This document shows positions 1 to 5,930 of a DNA stretch of 6,142 bases, piece by piece (the first letter of the stretch is position 1; every line of letters starts with the position of its first letter). The translations under genes were made by a program, and so were the position numbers. The stretch is taken from NCBI GenBank assembly GCA_045540815.1, contig JAZQHY010000041.1:1-6142 (forward strand), written 5' to 3'. This stretch comes from JAZQHR01 sp045540815. GTDB taxonomy: Bacteria; Bacillota; Clostridia; UMGS1810. The notes beneath the pieces were generated by a model, which did no database searches, was not told the DNA's origin, and worked only from the letters and a program-made list of their open reading frames with translations.

Positions 1-391
1 GTACACCTACGCTGTCGCCTGCCTCAGCATAGTCAAGAGTCTTTCTGAACATCTCAAGACCTGTAACAACAACTTTTCTCTTCTCGTCTGTAAGACCAAC
101 GATTTCAACTTCCTCAGAAGTGTTGATCTGGCCTCTCTCAACTCTACCAGTAGCAACTGTACCACGACCTGTGATTGTGAATACGTCCTCAACAGGCATA
201 AGGAATGGCTGGTCAGCCTTTCTCTCTGGTGTTGGGATGAACTCGTCAACTGCAGCCATAAGCTCGTGGATGCAAGCGTACTCAGGAGCGTCGCCGTTAG
301 TAGCAGCACTTGTAAGAGCTACATAAGCAGAACCCTTGATGATTGGTGTGTCGTCGCCTGGGAACTCGTACTCATTTAAGAGGTCACGGAT
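1..391 (-). pseudogene. tuf: Continuation of tuf beyond the in-frame stop (rest of G domain and domain 2, partial)
   Basis: Reading on in the same minus-strand frame after the TAA gives 130 uninterrupted codons of ordinary EF-Tu. They begin IRDLLNEYEFPGDDTPIIKG, continue through the G5 region GSAYVAL and the domain 2 segments FTITGRGTVATGRVERG and VEIVGL, and reach GLEMFRKTLDYAEAGDSVGV at the window edge. No frameshift or second stop is seen. About 110-115 C-terminal residues would lie outside the window. No ribosome binding site or start codon suited to independent translation was seen here; the internal Met codons (257-259, 197-199, 50-52) lie in conserved EF-Tu sequence. This is the downstream part of one interrupted gene, not a second gene. 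The conservation after the stop suggests that the change is very recent or artefactual. Confidence 0.85.
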
Positions 392-850
392 TTACATCTC
401 AACGAGCTCGAGGAGCTCTTGGTCGTCAACCTGGTCACACTTGTTCATGAATACAACGATGTATGGAACGCCTACCTGACGAGAAAGAAGGATATGCTCT
501 CTTGTCTGTGGCATTGGGCCGTCAGCAGCAGAAACAACGAGGATAGCGCCGTCCATCTGAGCAGCACCAGTGATCATGTTCTTAACGTAGTCAGCATGTC
601 CTGGGCAGTCAACGTGAGCATAGTGACGTGTCTCTGTCTGATACTCAACGTGAGCTGTATTGATTGTGATACCACGCTCTCTCTCTTCTGGAGCCTTATC
701 GATGTTTGCATAATCAACGAATTCAGCGTCGCCACCGAGGTTTAAAACCTTTGTGATAGCAGCTGTAAGTGTTGTCTTACCGTGGTCAACGTGACCGATA
801 GTACCGATGTTAACATGCGGCTTACTTCTTTCAAACTTTTCTCTTGCCAT
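392..850 (-). CDS. tuf: Elongation factor Tu, N-terminal G-domain portion, ended by a premature TAA
   Basis: EF-Tu is the GTPase that delivers aminoacyl-tRNA to the ribosomal A site. The 152 residues read here are a clean EF-Tu N-terminus: G1 motif GHVDHGKT at about residues 19-26, effector RGITINTAHVEY, G3 DCPGHADY and G4 NKCD. The start is supported by GGGAGG (859-864) 8 nt upstream. EF-Tu is normally about 395-400 aa. Here translation stops at TAA (392-394), where the family motif ELVEME-(I/V)R would have Glu at residue 153; GAA to TAA is a single base change. The same frame continues without a frameshift to the window edge (separate entry). A 152-residue product would lack the G5 motif and domains 2 and 3, so it should not work as EF-Tu. 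It is the last str gene seen, 107 nt after fusA. Identification is certain; whether the stop is real or a sequencing/assembly error cannot be decided from the sequence. Confidence 0.95.
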   Translation of the reverse strand: MAREKFERSKPHVNIGTIGHVDHGKTTLTAAITKVLNLGGDAEFVDYANIDKAPEERERGITINTAHVEYQTETRHYAHVDCPGHADYVKNMITGAAQMDGAILVVSAADGPMPQTREHILLSRQVGVPYIVVFMNKCDQVDDQELLELVEM

Positions 851-899
851 TGGAATTTCCTCCCTTTATTTGTTAAATTAAATAACCTAAGTTAAGCAT

Positions 900-928
900 A
901 TTTTAACAATTCTAAATAAGAATTGCAA
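900..928 (-). promoter_or_regulatory. Candidate internal promoter for tuf
   Basis: In the 107-nt fusA-tuf gap the minus strand reads TTGCAA (923-928), a 17-nt spacer, then TAAAAT (900-905). The -10 matches the sigma-A consensus at 5 of 6 positions and the -35 at 4 of 6. Transcription would start near 893, giving a leader of about 43 nt before tuf. The spacer holds a 7-bp inverted repeat (CAATTCT/AGAATTG, 907-925, 5-nt loop). No terminator was seen in the gap, so tuf can also be read from upstream. A separate promoter would fit the need for more EF-Tu than EF-G, but the region is AT-rich and chance matches are likely. Confidence 0.4.
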
Positions 929-957
929 TAGCTTTTGTGAAATTGTGCAAATATTTA

Positions 958-3036
958 TTAGTCCTTCTTTGCACGCTCGGACATAATTTCTTCGCCGACT
1001 GACTTTGGAACTTCATCGTGATGTGAAGGCTCCATTACGTACTGGCCACGACCCTGAGTCTTTGAACGAAGGTCTGTAGCGTAGCCGAACATGTTAGAAA
1101 GTGGAACGTTAGCTGTGATTCTAGCTGTACCGTTATCAATTTCCTGACCTGTTACAGCGCCACGACGTGAGTTGAAATCGCCGAATACTGTACCAGCGTA
1201 TTCCTCAGGAACAACGACAGAAACCTTCATGATAGGCTCAAGAAGGACAGGATCAGCTTTTCTCATAGCCTCTTTGAATGCCATAGAACCGGCAATCTTA
1301 AACGCCATTTCTGAAGAGTCGACCTCGTGGTATGAACCGTCGTATACTTCTACCTTAACGTCAACTACGTTGTAGCCAGCTAAGATACCTGAGAGCATAG
1401 CGCCCTGTACACCTGCGTCAACAGCAGGGATATATTCCTTAGGGATAGCACCGCCGACTACTGAGTTAACGAACTCATAACCCTTAGTTGGGTTAGGAGA
1501 AATTCTCATCTTAACGTGACCGTACTGACCCTTACCACCTGACTGACGAGCATATTTCTGATCAACGTCAGCTTCAGTGCGGATAGTCTCTTTGTAAGCA
1601 ACCTGTGGCTTACCGATGTTAGCTTCTACCTTGAACTCACGAAGCAATCTGTCAACGATGATCTCGAGGTGAAGCTCACCCATACCGGCGATGATAGTCT
1701 GTCCTGTTTCTTCGTCAGTATAAGCCTTGAAAGTTGGGTCTTCTTCTGCAAGCTTTGCAAGAGCAATACCCATCTTCTCCTGACCTGCCTTAGTCTTTGG
1801 CTCGATAGCAACCTTAATAACTGGCTCTGGGAACTCCATAGACTCAAGGATAACTGCGTGATCCTCGTCACAGAGAGTGTCACCTGTTGTAGTGTGCTTT
1901 AAGCCTACTGCAGCAGCGATATCACCTGCGTAGCAGCAGTCGATATCTTTTCTGTCGTTAGCGTGCATCTGTAAGATACGGCCAACTCTTTCTGTTCTAT
2001 CTTTAGTAGAGTTGTAAACGGCTGTACCCTTATCAACTTTACCTGAATAAACTCTGAAGAAGCAGAGCTTACCAACGTATGGGTCTGTAGCAATCTTGAA
2101 CGCAAGAGCAGCAAATGGCTCTGTGTCTGAAGAGTGTCTTTCAACCTCTTCGCCTGTCTCACAGTCAACACCCTTGATAGCAGGAATGTCTGTTGGAGCT
2201 GGCATATAGTCGATTACAGCGTCAAGAAGCTTCTGTACGCCCTTGTTACGGTAAGAAGTACCGCAGCATACAGGAACCATCTCGTTAGCGATTGTAGCCT
2301 TACGGATAGCAGTTTTGATCTCATCAACTGTGATCTCTTCGCCACCGAAGTATTTTTCCATAAGCTCTTCAGAAGTCTCAGCAACAGCCTCGATAAGAGC
2401 CTCATGGTACTCAGTTGCCTTGTCCATCATATCCTCAGGGATATCGATAGCAATTCTCTCCTCGCCGTTCTTACCGCCGTATGACTCAGCAGTCATAGTA
2501 ACGAGGTCGATGATACCGTTGAATGTATCTTCTACGCCGATTGGAAGCTGAATCGGAACAGCATTACACTTAAGTCTGTCCTTCATCATCTGTACAACGT
2601 GGTAGAAATCAGCACCCATGATATCCATCTTATTAACGTATACCATTCTAGGAACTTTGTAGTTGTCAGCCTGACGCCATACAGTCTCAGACTGTGGCTC
2701 AACGCCGCCCTTAGCACAAAGTACTGTAACAGAACCGTCAAGTACACGAAGTGAACGCTCAACCTCTACTGTGAAGTCAACGTGTCCAGGAGTGTCGATG
2801 ATGTTGATTCTGTTATTTTTCCAGAAACAGGTTGTAGCCGCAGATGTGATAGTGATACCACGCTCCTGCTCCTGCTCCATCCAGTCCATGGTAGCAGCGC
2901 CTTCGTGTGTTTCACCGATCTTGTGGTTAACACCTGTGTAGTACAGAATTCTTTCTGTAGTAGTTGTCTTACCGGCATCGATGTGCGCCATGATACCGAT
3001 GTTTCTAGTATTTTCAAGCGATACCTGCCTTGGCAT
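958..3036 (-). CDS. fusA: Elongation factor G
   Basis: EF-G is the translational GTPase that moves tRNAs and mRNA through the ribosome and, with ribosome recycling factor, splits post-termination ribosomes. The 692-residue product shows G1 AHIDAGKT (17-24), G2 RGITI (59-63), G3 DTPGH (81-85), G4 NKMD (135-138) and a G5-like GTSY near 260. After these come domain 2, the domain 4 segment with GGKGQYGHVKMR, and a C-terminal domain with GDFNSRRG and MFGYATDLRSKTQGRG. I chose the ATG at 3036 (MPRQVSLENTRNIG) over the in-frame ATG at 3051, because AAGGAGGA (3041-3048) sits just upstream of 3036 and MPR fits known N-termini. The length equals the usual Bacillus-type EF-G. It lies 35 nt after rpsG and ends in TAA. 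All GTPase motifs are intact and nothing suggests a divergent paralogue. Confidence 0.98.
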   Translation of the reverse strand: MPRQVSLENTRNIGIMAHIDAGKTTTTERILYYTGVNHKIGETHEGAATMDWMEQEQERGITITSAATTCFWKNNRINIIDTPGHVDFTVEVERSLRVLDGSVTVLCAKGGVEPQSETVWRQADNYKVPRMVYVNKMDIMGADFYHVVQMMKDRLKCNAVPIQLPIGVEDTFNGIIDLVTMTAESYGGKNGEERIAIDIPEDMMDKATEYHEALIEAVAETSEELMEKYFGGEEITVDEIKTAIRKATIANEMVPVCCGTSYRNKGVQKLLDAVIDYMPAPTDIPAIKGVDCETGEEVERHSSDTEPFAALAFKIATDPYVGKLCFFRVYSGKVDKGTAVYNSTKDRTERVGRILQMHANDRKDIDCCYAGDIAAAVGLKHTTTGDTLCDEDHAVILESMEFPEPVIKVAIEPKTKAGQEKMGIALAKLAEEDPTFKAYTDEETGQTIIAGMGELHLEIIVDRLLREFKVEANIGKPQVAYKETIRTEADVDQKYARQSGGKGQYGHVKMRISPNPTKGYEFVNSVVGGAIPKEYIPAVDAGVQGAMLSGILAGYNVVDVKVEVYDGSYHEVDSSEMAFKIAGSMAFKEAMRKADPVLLEPIMKVSVVVPEEYAGTVFGDFNSRRGAVTGQEIDNGTARITANVPLSNMFGYATDLRSKTQGRGQYVMEPSHHDEVPKSVGEEIMSERAKKD

Positions 3037-3040
3037 AATA

Positions 3041-3048
3041 TCCTCCTT
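3041..3048 (-). promoter_or_regulatory. fusA ribosome binding site (decides the start)
   Basis: The minus strand reads AAGGAGGA four bases before the ATG at 3036. The longer reading frame that starts at 3051 would place this site inside the coding sequence and has no comparable site of its own, so the start at 3036 is preferred. Confidence 0.85.
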
Positions 3049-3071
3049 CATGTCTTAGCTTAGAGACTATA

Positions 3072-3542
3072 TTACCAACTGTAGTGAGCAAAAGCCTTGT
3101 TAGCCTCAGCCATCTTGTGTGTGTCTTCGCGTTTCTTGAACGCGCCACCAGCACCGTTGACTGCATCAAGGATCTCACCGGCAAGTCTCTCTTTCATTGT
3201 TCTCTCGCTTCTAGCTCTTGAATATGTTGTGAGCCATCTAAGACCCAGTGTCTGCTTTCTAGCGTCTCTTACCTTGATTGGAACCTGATAAGTAGCACCG
3301 CCGACACGTCTAGCCTTAACTTCGAGTTCAGGCATTACGTTTTCCATAGCCTGCTCGAAAACTTCGAGAGCATCCTTACCTGTCTTATCTACGATGATGT
3401 CGAATGCACCATATACAATTTTCTGAGCAACACCCTTTTTGCCGTCGAGCATGATGTTGTTGATAAGACGAGTAACGAGCTTTGAGTTATAAACCGGATC
3501 TGGCAAAACATCACGTTTTGCGATCTGACCTCTTCTTGGCAT
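3072..3542 (-). CDS. rpsG: 30S ribosomal protein S7
   Basis: S7 is a primary 16S rRNA-binding protein that starts assembly of the 30S head and lies near the E site and mRNA exit channel. The 156-aa product begins MPRRGQIAKRDVLPDPVYNS, carries the conserved LGLRWL segment, and ends KKREDTHKMAEANKAFAHY plus SW, all typical of bacterial S7. The length matches Bacillus S7. The start at 3542 is supported by AAGGAGGG (3551-3558) 8 nt upstream. It is the second gene of the str operon: an unusually long 141-nt gap with palindromes separates it from rpsL, and 35 nt separate it from fusA. In E. coli S7 represses its own operon by binding the rpsL-rpsG junction; whether that applies here is unknown. No sequence defect is visible. 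Confidence 0.98.
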   Translation of the reverse strand: MPRRGQIAKRDVLPDPVYNSKLVTRLINNIMLDGKKGVAQKIVYGAFDIIVDKTGKDALEVFEQAMENVMPELEVKARRVGGATYQVPIKVRDARKQTLGLRWLTTYSRARSERTMKERLAGEILDAVNGAGGAFKKREDTHKMAEANKAFAHYSW

Positions 3543-3618
3543 CTTTACTTCCCTCCTTCACAAATATTGAGAAATCTTAGGTACTCGAAAGTGACTAACC
3601 CCCGTATATGCACACAGA

Positions 3619-3668
3619 GGTCTATATATAAACCACTGTAGCTATACAGTTTCAGTTAATATTAACTG
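3619..3668 (-). promoter_or_regulatory. Three tandem 16-nt palindromes in the rpsL-rpsG gap
   Basis: The gap between rpsL and rpsG holds three consecutive inverted repeats. In transcript order they are a perfect 16-nt palindrome CAGTTAATATTAACTG (3653-3668); a 6-bp stem ACTGTA/TACAGT with a 4-nt loop (3635-3650); and GGTTTATATATAGACC (3619-3634). The third has one mismatch in DNA that becomes a G-U pair in the minus-strand RNA. The first two also share ACAGTT/AACTGT arms (3646-3651 with 3664-3669), so an alternative pairing is possible. No U-run follows any of them, so they do not look like terminators. They could form an RNA control or processing element for rpsG; this role is inferred. Confidence 0.5.
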
Positions 3669-3683
3669 TGAGTCGTCAATTCC

Positions 3684-4097
3684 TTACTTCTTTGGACGCT
3701 TAGCGCCATACTTTGATCTAGCCTGATTACGGCCGTTAACACCCTGTGTATCAAGTGTACCACGGATAATATGGTAACGTACACCAGGTAAGTCCTTAAC
3801 ACGTCCGCCACGAATAAGAACAACTGAGTGTTCCTGAAGGTTGTGACCAACGCCTGGGATGTAGGAACTGACTTCGATACCGTTTGAAAGTCTTACTCTG
3901 GCGATCTTTCGAAGCGCTGAGTTAGGCTTTTTAGGGGTAGCAGTCTTAACTGCAGTACAAACGCCACGCTTCTGAGGGGACTTCTGGTCGATAGCTCTGT
4001 TTTTCTGAGAGTTCCAGCCCTTCAAAAGTGCAGGAGCGGTTGACTTCTTCTCACTTACCTCTCTGCCCTTACGAACTAACTGATTAAAGGTTGGCAT
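3684..4097 (-). CDS. rpsL: 30S ribosomal protein S12
   Basis: S12 lies at the decoding centre of the 30S subunit and influences translational accuracy. The 137-aa product begins MPTFNQLVRKGR and contains SPQKRGVC, TPKKPNSALRKIARVRL, GHNLQEHSVVLIRGGRVKDLPGVRYH in short conserved blocks, and ARSKYGAKRPKK at the end. It has the extra N-terminal stretch seen in Gram-positive S12 and absent from E. coli. The sites where substitutions usually give streptomycin resistance are wild type: Lys56 (E. coli Lys43 with Met counted) and Lys101 (Lys88). Asp102, the equivalent of the RimO-modified Asp, is also present. The start at 4097 has AAGGAGG (4106-4112) 8 nt upstream. It is the first gene of the str operon, behind a long structured leader. 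The L7Ae-family gene found before rpsL in many Bacilli is not present here. Confidence 0.98.
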   Translation of the reverse strand: MPTFNQLVRKGREVSEKKSTAPALLKGWNSQKNRAIDQKSPQKRGVCTAVKTATPKKPNSALRKIARVRLSNGIEVSSYIPGVGHNLQEHSVVLIRGGRVKDLPGVRYHIIRGTLDTQGVNGRNQARSKYGAKRPKK

Positions 4098-4299
4098 TAA
4101 TTCTTCCTCCTTTCCAAAGTTATAAGAAAATTAACCGCAAAAGTTTCCTTTTGCTATATGTCATCGGATAAACCGTAGCATATCCGAAAAACACACTTGT
4201 TACAAAATTGTAGGAATTGCACTAAAACTGTAGATAAAACCTACGTTTTTTGAGAGTTTTAACCAAGGTAAAAACCCCAAAATGCGCCCTATCCCACAA
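4098..4299 (-). promoter_or_regulatory. Structured 5' leader of the str operon
   Basis: From the predicted start site near 4299 to rpsL there are about 200 untranslated bases with no credible reading frame. The minus-strand RNA can form several hairpins: a 7-bp stem TCGGATA/TATCCGA with a 10-nt loop (4164-4187); a 7-bp stem GCAAAAG/CTTTTGC closing a GAAA tetraloop (4137-4154), about 25 nt before the ribosome binding site; and a GTAGG segment (4240-4244) that can pair either with CTAC (4230-4233) or with CCTAC (4210-4214). No stem is followed by a clear U-run. It resembles no riboswitch or ribosomal-protein leader I can name. A control role is inferred from length and pairing only. Confidence 0.5.
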
Positions 4300-4305
4300 T
4301 TATCG

Positions 4306-4335
4306 ATGATACCACAAAGGTAGAGCGTTTGTCAA
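4306..4335 (-). promoter_or_regulatory. str operon promoter (sigma-A type, extended -10)
   Basis: The minus strand has a perfect -35 TTGACA (4330-4335), an 18-nt spacer and TATCAT (4306-4311) preceded by TGG, which makes an extended -10. A run of seven A bases (4338-4344) lies directly upstream of the -35 and could act as an UP element. This fits the strong promoter expected for ribosomal protein genes. Transcription should start near 4299. Confidence 0.75.
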
Positions 4336-4379
4336 TCTTTTTTTAGAGTTTGTACACCAAAAAATCCGACACAATATTA

Positions 4380-4408
4380 TTGACTAAAACACACCAATTC
4401 TATACAAT
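4380..4408 (+). promoter_or_regulatory. Promoter of the rubredoxin fusion gene
   Basis: TTGACT (4380-4385), a 17-nt spacer and TACAAT (4403-4408) match the sigma-A consensus at 5 of 6 positions in each box. The start would be near 4415, leaving a leader of about 30 nt. Its -35 lies 44 bp from the -35 of the divergent str promoter, so the two could share regulatory sites. No clear operator palindrome was seen between them. Confidence 0.75.
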
Positions 4409-4433
4409 TATATATATAAATACGAACAATCTC

Positions 4434-4440
4434 AGGAGGT
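4434..4440 (+). promoter_or_regulatory. Ribosome binding site of the rubredoxin fusion gene (decides the start)
   Basis: AGGAGGT stands 5 nt before the ATG at 4446. The frame is open back to an ATG at 4350, but that codon lies upstream of the promoter and has no such site, so 4446 is the real start. Confidence 0.9.
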
Positions 4441-4445
4441 CCCCT

Positions 4446-5054
4446 ATGAACGATAAAATCAACCCTACCGCACTATTCAACATCGGCTACGGTCTTTATA
4501 TTGTCACCGCAAGAGAGGGCGAAAAAGATAACGGCTGTATCGTAAACGCTGTCACCCAGCTCACTGACAAAAAACTAAGAGTCGCTGTTACTATCAACAA
4601 ACAGAACCTCACCCACGATATGGTAAAAAACACAGGTGTTATGAACGTAAACTGCCTTACTGAAGAAACTCCGTTCGAAATTTTCCAGTACTTCGGATTC
4701 CAAAGCGGTAAAGACGTCGAAAAATTCGTCTCACCTAATCTTCACCGTAGCGAAAACGGTCTTGTAATTCAGCCAAACTATTCAAACTCATTCTTCTCAT
4801 TAAAAGTCGAAAGTGAAGTGGACTTAGACTCCCACACCCTCTTCATCTGCGAAGTGACAGAGGCTAAAGTTTTATCGGACAAGCCTACCATAACCTACAC
4901 CTACTACCACAAAAACGTAAAACCAAAGCCTGAAAAGAAATCAAAAGGCTGGGTCTGCACCATTTGCGGTTATGTTTACGAGGGCGGAGAACTCCCTAGT
5001 GATTTCATCTGCCCACTGTGTAAGCACGGTGTAGACGCGTTTGAGAAGTTGTAA
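4446..5054 (+). CDS. hrb: High-molecular-weight rubredoxin (flavin reductase-like domain fused to rubredoxin)
   Basis: This 202-aa protein joins an FMN-binding flavin reductase-like domain (about residues 5-150; typical segments GLYIVTAREGEKDNGCIVNA and VTINKQNLTHDM) to a C-terminal rubredoxin. A Lys/Pro-rich linker (160-168) connects them. The iron site is Cys171, Cys174, Cys189 and Cys192, spaced C-x2-C-x14-C-x2-C. That is a short rubredoxin, since stand-alone forms have about 29 residues between the pairs; the shortening is usual for this fusion family. The ending CPLCKHGVDAFEKL is characteristic. In Moorella the homologue Hrb passes electrons from NADH to the flavodiiron protein FprA, which reduces oxygen or nitric oxide. 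By analogy this is a cytoplasmic electron carrier in oxidative or nitrosative stress defence, but no FprA gene is in the window. It is transcribed alone, divergently from str. Confidence 0.92.
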   Translation: MNDKINPTALFNIGYGLYIVTAREGEKDNGCIVNAVTQLTDKKLRVAVTINKQNLTHDMVKNTGVMNVNCLTEETPFEIFQYFGFQSGKDVEKFVSPNLHRSENGLVIQPNYSNSFFSLKVESEVDLDSHTLFICEVTEAKVLSDKPTITYTYYHKNVKPKPEKKSKGWVCTICGYVYEGGELPSDFICPLCKHGVDAFEKL

Positions 5055-5071
5055 TATATCTGTCACTATCG

Positions 5072-5110
5072 TAGGGGCGAGCATCGCTCATTTGCGTGAT
5101 AACACCCCTA
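5072..5110 (+). repeat. Possible degenerate palindromic intergenic repeat
   Basis: Just after the rubredoxin gene, TAGGGG (5072-5077) and CCCCTA (5105-5110) form outer arms around a small GAGC-ATC-GCTC hairpin (5079-5089). The GTAGGGGCGA...TCGC pattern resembles short palindromic repeats that I recall as scattered through gut Clostridia genomes. Only one copy is in the window, so repetition cannot be shown here. It could simply be an auxiliary hairpin at the end of the transcript. Confidence 0.3.
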
Positions 5111-5132
5111 AAATTATAAGTCAATATACACA

Positions 5133-5164
5133 AAAACGGCTCAGGGTAACTCCTGAGCCGTTTT
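5133..5164. terminator. Bidirectional intrinsic terminator shared by the rubredoxin and lipoprotein genes
   Basis: A perfect 13-bp inverted repeat (5133-5145 with 5152-5164, arms AAAACGGCTCAGG and CCTGAGCCGTTTT) has a 6-nt loop. The GC-rich core is flanked by A bases on the left and T bases on the right, so each strand ends in a U-run. It stands between two convergent genes: it stops the plus-strand rubredoxin transcript and, 4 nt past its stop codon, the minus-strand lipoprotein transcript. Confidence 0.92.
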
Positions 5165-5168
5165 ACTT

Positions 5169-5837
5169 TTAATCCATTACAGATAATCCATTATATACAA
5201 ATTGGTCATTCTCTTCGTCATATTCAAAATACACGTATATAGAATAATCTAGGGAAAAATAAGAAAATTCAACAAAAGCTCCGTCTAAGCCTTCCTCAGC
5301 TGTAATCCACATCTCATAAGTAGGCTGACCCCATATTTCTACAATCGACTCGAGTGTTGAATCCTTTGTAACACCGTGATAGTCATAACCTATGTAATCA
5401 TCAGTAGTTTCTAAGCTTACACTTTTAATCACAAGATCTTCTTCCTTGTCTTTGTGATTCTCTCTATGCACACATAGTTTTTTATCATTATAAGACAGCA
5501 ATATAGAATCGTAATCTTCACTATCTACAACATCAAAGCCGTTTTTTATGAGGTCTCCTATCGTGGTTTTGCCCAACTCTATTACAGTTCCGTCTTCAAG
5601 GATAACTTTATTATCAAATTCAGGCAACCCGATATGTGAACCTGTGTAGTAATAACGAGCTACATGTTCACCCATATCCTGCGGATTATACTGCTCCATA
5701 TTAATCTTTTTAGAAAGTTGCGATACAATCTCTTTTATGCCTTCGTTTTCGATATCATCATCAAAAACAAAAGGCAATTCACAACCCGTTAAAACCACTG
5801 TTAATATAGCAAGTAGCATACATAAAATCTTTTTCAT
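5169..5837 (-). CDS. Predicted lipoprotein of unknown function
   Basis: I do not recognise the family of this 222-aa protein. It starts with a lipoprotein signal peptide: Lys2-Lys3, a hydrophobic stretch and lipobox Leu-Thr-Gly-Cys with Cys19 as the lipid anchor. The mature protein should therefore sit on the outer face of the membrane. It is acidic (Asp/Glu-rich near 26-32 and 206-211) with no further membrane segment. Two weakly similar modules are visible. Residues 78-140 contain DGTVIELGKTTIGDLIKNGF followed by SILLSYNDKKLCV; residues 154-219 contain HGVTKDSTLESIVEIWGQP followed by VEFSYFSLDYSIYVYFEY. The helix-then-strands pattern with a G-P turn loosely recalls small BamE/SmpA-like or PepSY-like folds, which is only a guess. 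The start has GAGGTGA (5842-5848) upstream. It has its own promoter and terminator, so position gives no functional clue. Confidence 0.85.
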   Translation of the reverse strand: MKKILCMLLAILTVVLTGCELPFVFDDDIENEGIKEIVSQLSKKINMEQYNPQDMGEHVARYYYTGSHIGLPEFDNKVILEDGTVIELGKTTIGDLIKNGFDVVDSEDYDSILLSYNDKKLCVHRENHKDKEEDLVIKSVSLETTDDYIGYDYHGVTKDSTLESIVEIWGQPTYEMWITAEEGLDGAFVEFSYFSLDYSIYVYFEYDEENDQFVYNGLSVMD

Positions 5838-5865
5838 TTTATCACCTCATCAAAGGTATGATTTA

Positions 5866-5894
5866 ATTTTAAACTACTGTTTACTTGAAGTCAA
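5866..5894 (-). promoter_or_regulatory. Promoter of the lipoprotein gene
   Basis: The minus strand reads TTGACT (5889-5894), a 17-nt spacer and TAAAAT (5866-5871), each box matching sigma-A consensus at 5 of 6 positions. It lies just beyond the rpoC terminator, so the lipoprotein gene is an independent unit. Transcription would start near 5859, about 22 nt before the start codon. Confidence 0.75.
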
Positions 5895-5903
5895 TAATAA
5901 CAC

Positions 5904-5930
5904 AAAAAAGGGAGAGCATTTCGCTCTCCC
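5904..5930 (-). terminator. Intrinsic terminator of the rpoC transcript
   Basis: An 8-bp perfect stem (GGGAGAGC/GCTCTCCC, 5910-5917 with 5923-5930) with a 5-nt loop is followed on the minus strand by six T bases (5904-5909). It begins 17 nt after the rpoC stop codon. It separates RNA polymerase gene transcription from everything downstream, including the str operon. Confidence 0.9.

Noticed and set aside
7..309. Minus-strand open frame of 100 codons at 7-309
   Set aside because: It is a low-complexity Leu/Ser-rich reading in another frame of tuf; the tuf frame itself is open and conserved there.
392..394. TAA reassigned to an amino acid (alternative genetic code)
   Set aside because: The other six gene ends in the window (rpoC, the lipoprotein, hrb, rpsL, rpsG, fusA) all use TAA exactly where the proteins should end, so TAA is a normal stop here.
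419..745. Plus-strand open frames opposite tuf, fusA and rpsG (for example 419-745, 2134-2484 and 2782-3063)
   Set aside because: They lie antisense to highly conserved genes, have no ribosome binding site or recognisable motif, and arise from the codon bias of the opposite strand.
1..850. A frameshift in tuf
   Set aside because: The EF-Tu sequence before and after the stop is in the same frame, with codons lining up across 283 positions; only one codon is affected.
3684..4097. Streptomycin-resistance changes in rpsL
   Set aside because: Lys56 and Lys101, the equivalents of E. coli Lys43 and Lys88, are both wild type.
4210..4251. A plus-strand terminator: GTAGG/CCTAC pairing followed by a T-run near 4246-4251
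   Set aside because: The stem is only 4-5 bp with a long loop and no plus-strand gene lies upstream, so there is nothing to terminate. The pairing is reported only as part of the minus-strand leader.
4350..4445. A 32-residue N-terminal extension of the rubredoxin fusion starting at 4350
   Set aside because: This start lies upstream of the promoter and has no ribosome binding site; AGGAGGT sits directly before the ATG at 4446, where family similarity also begins.
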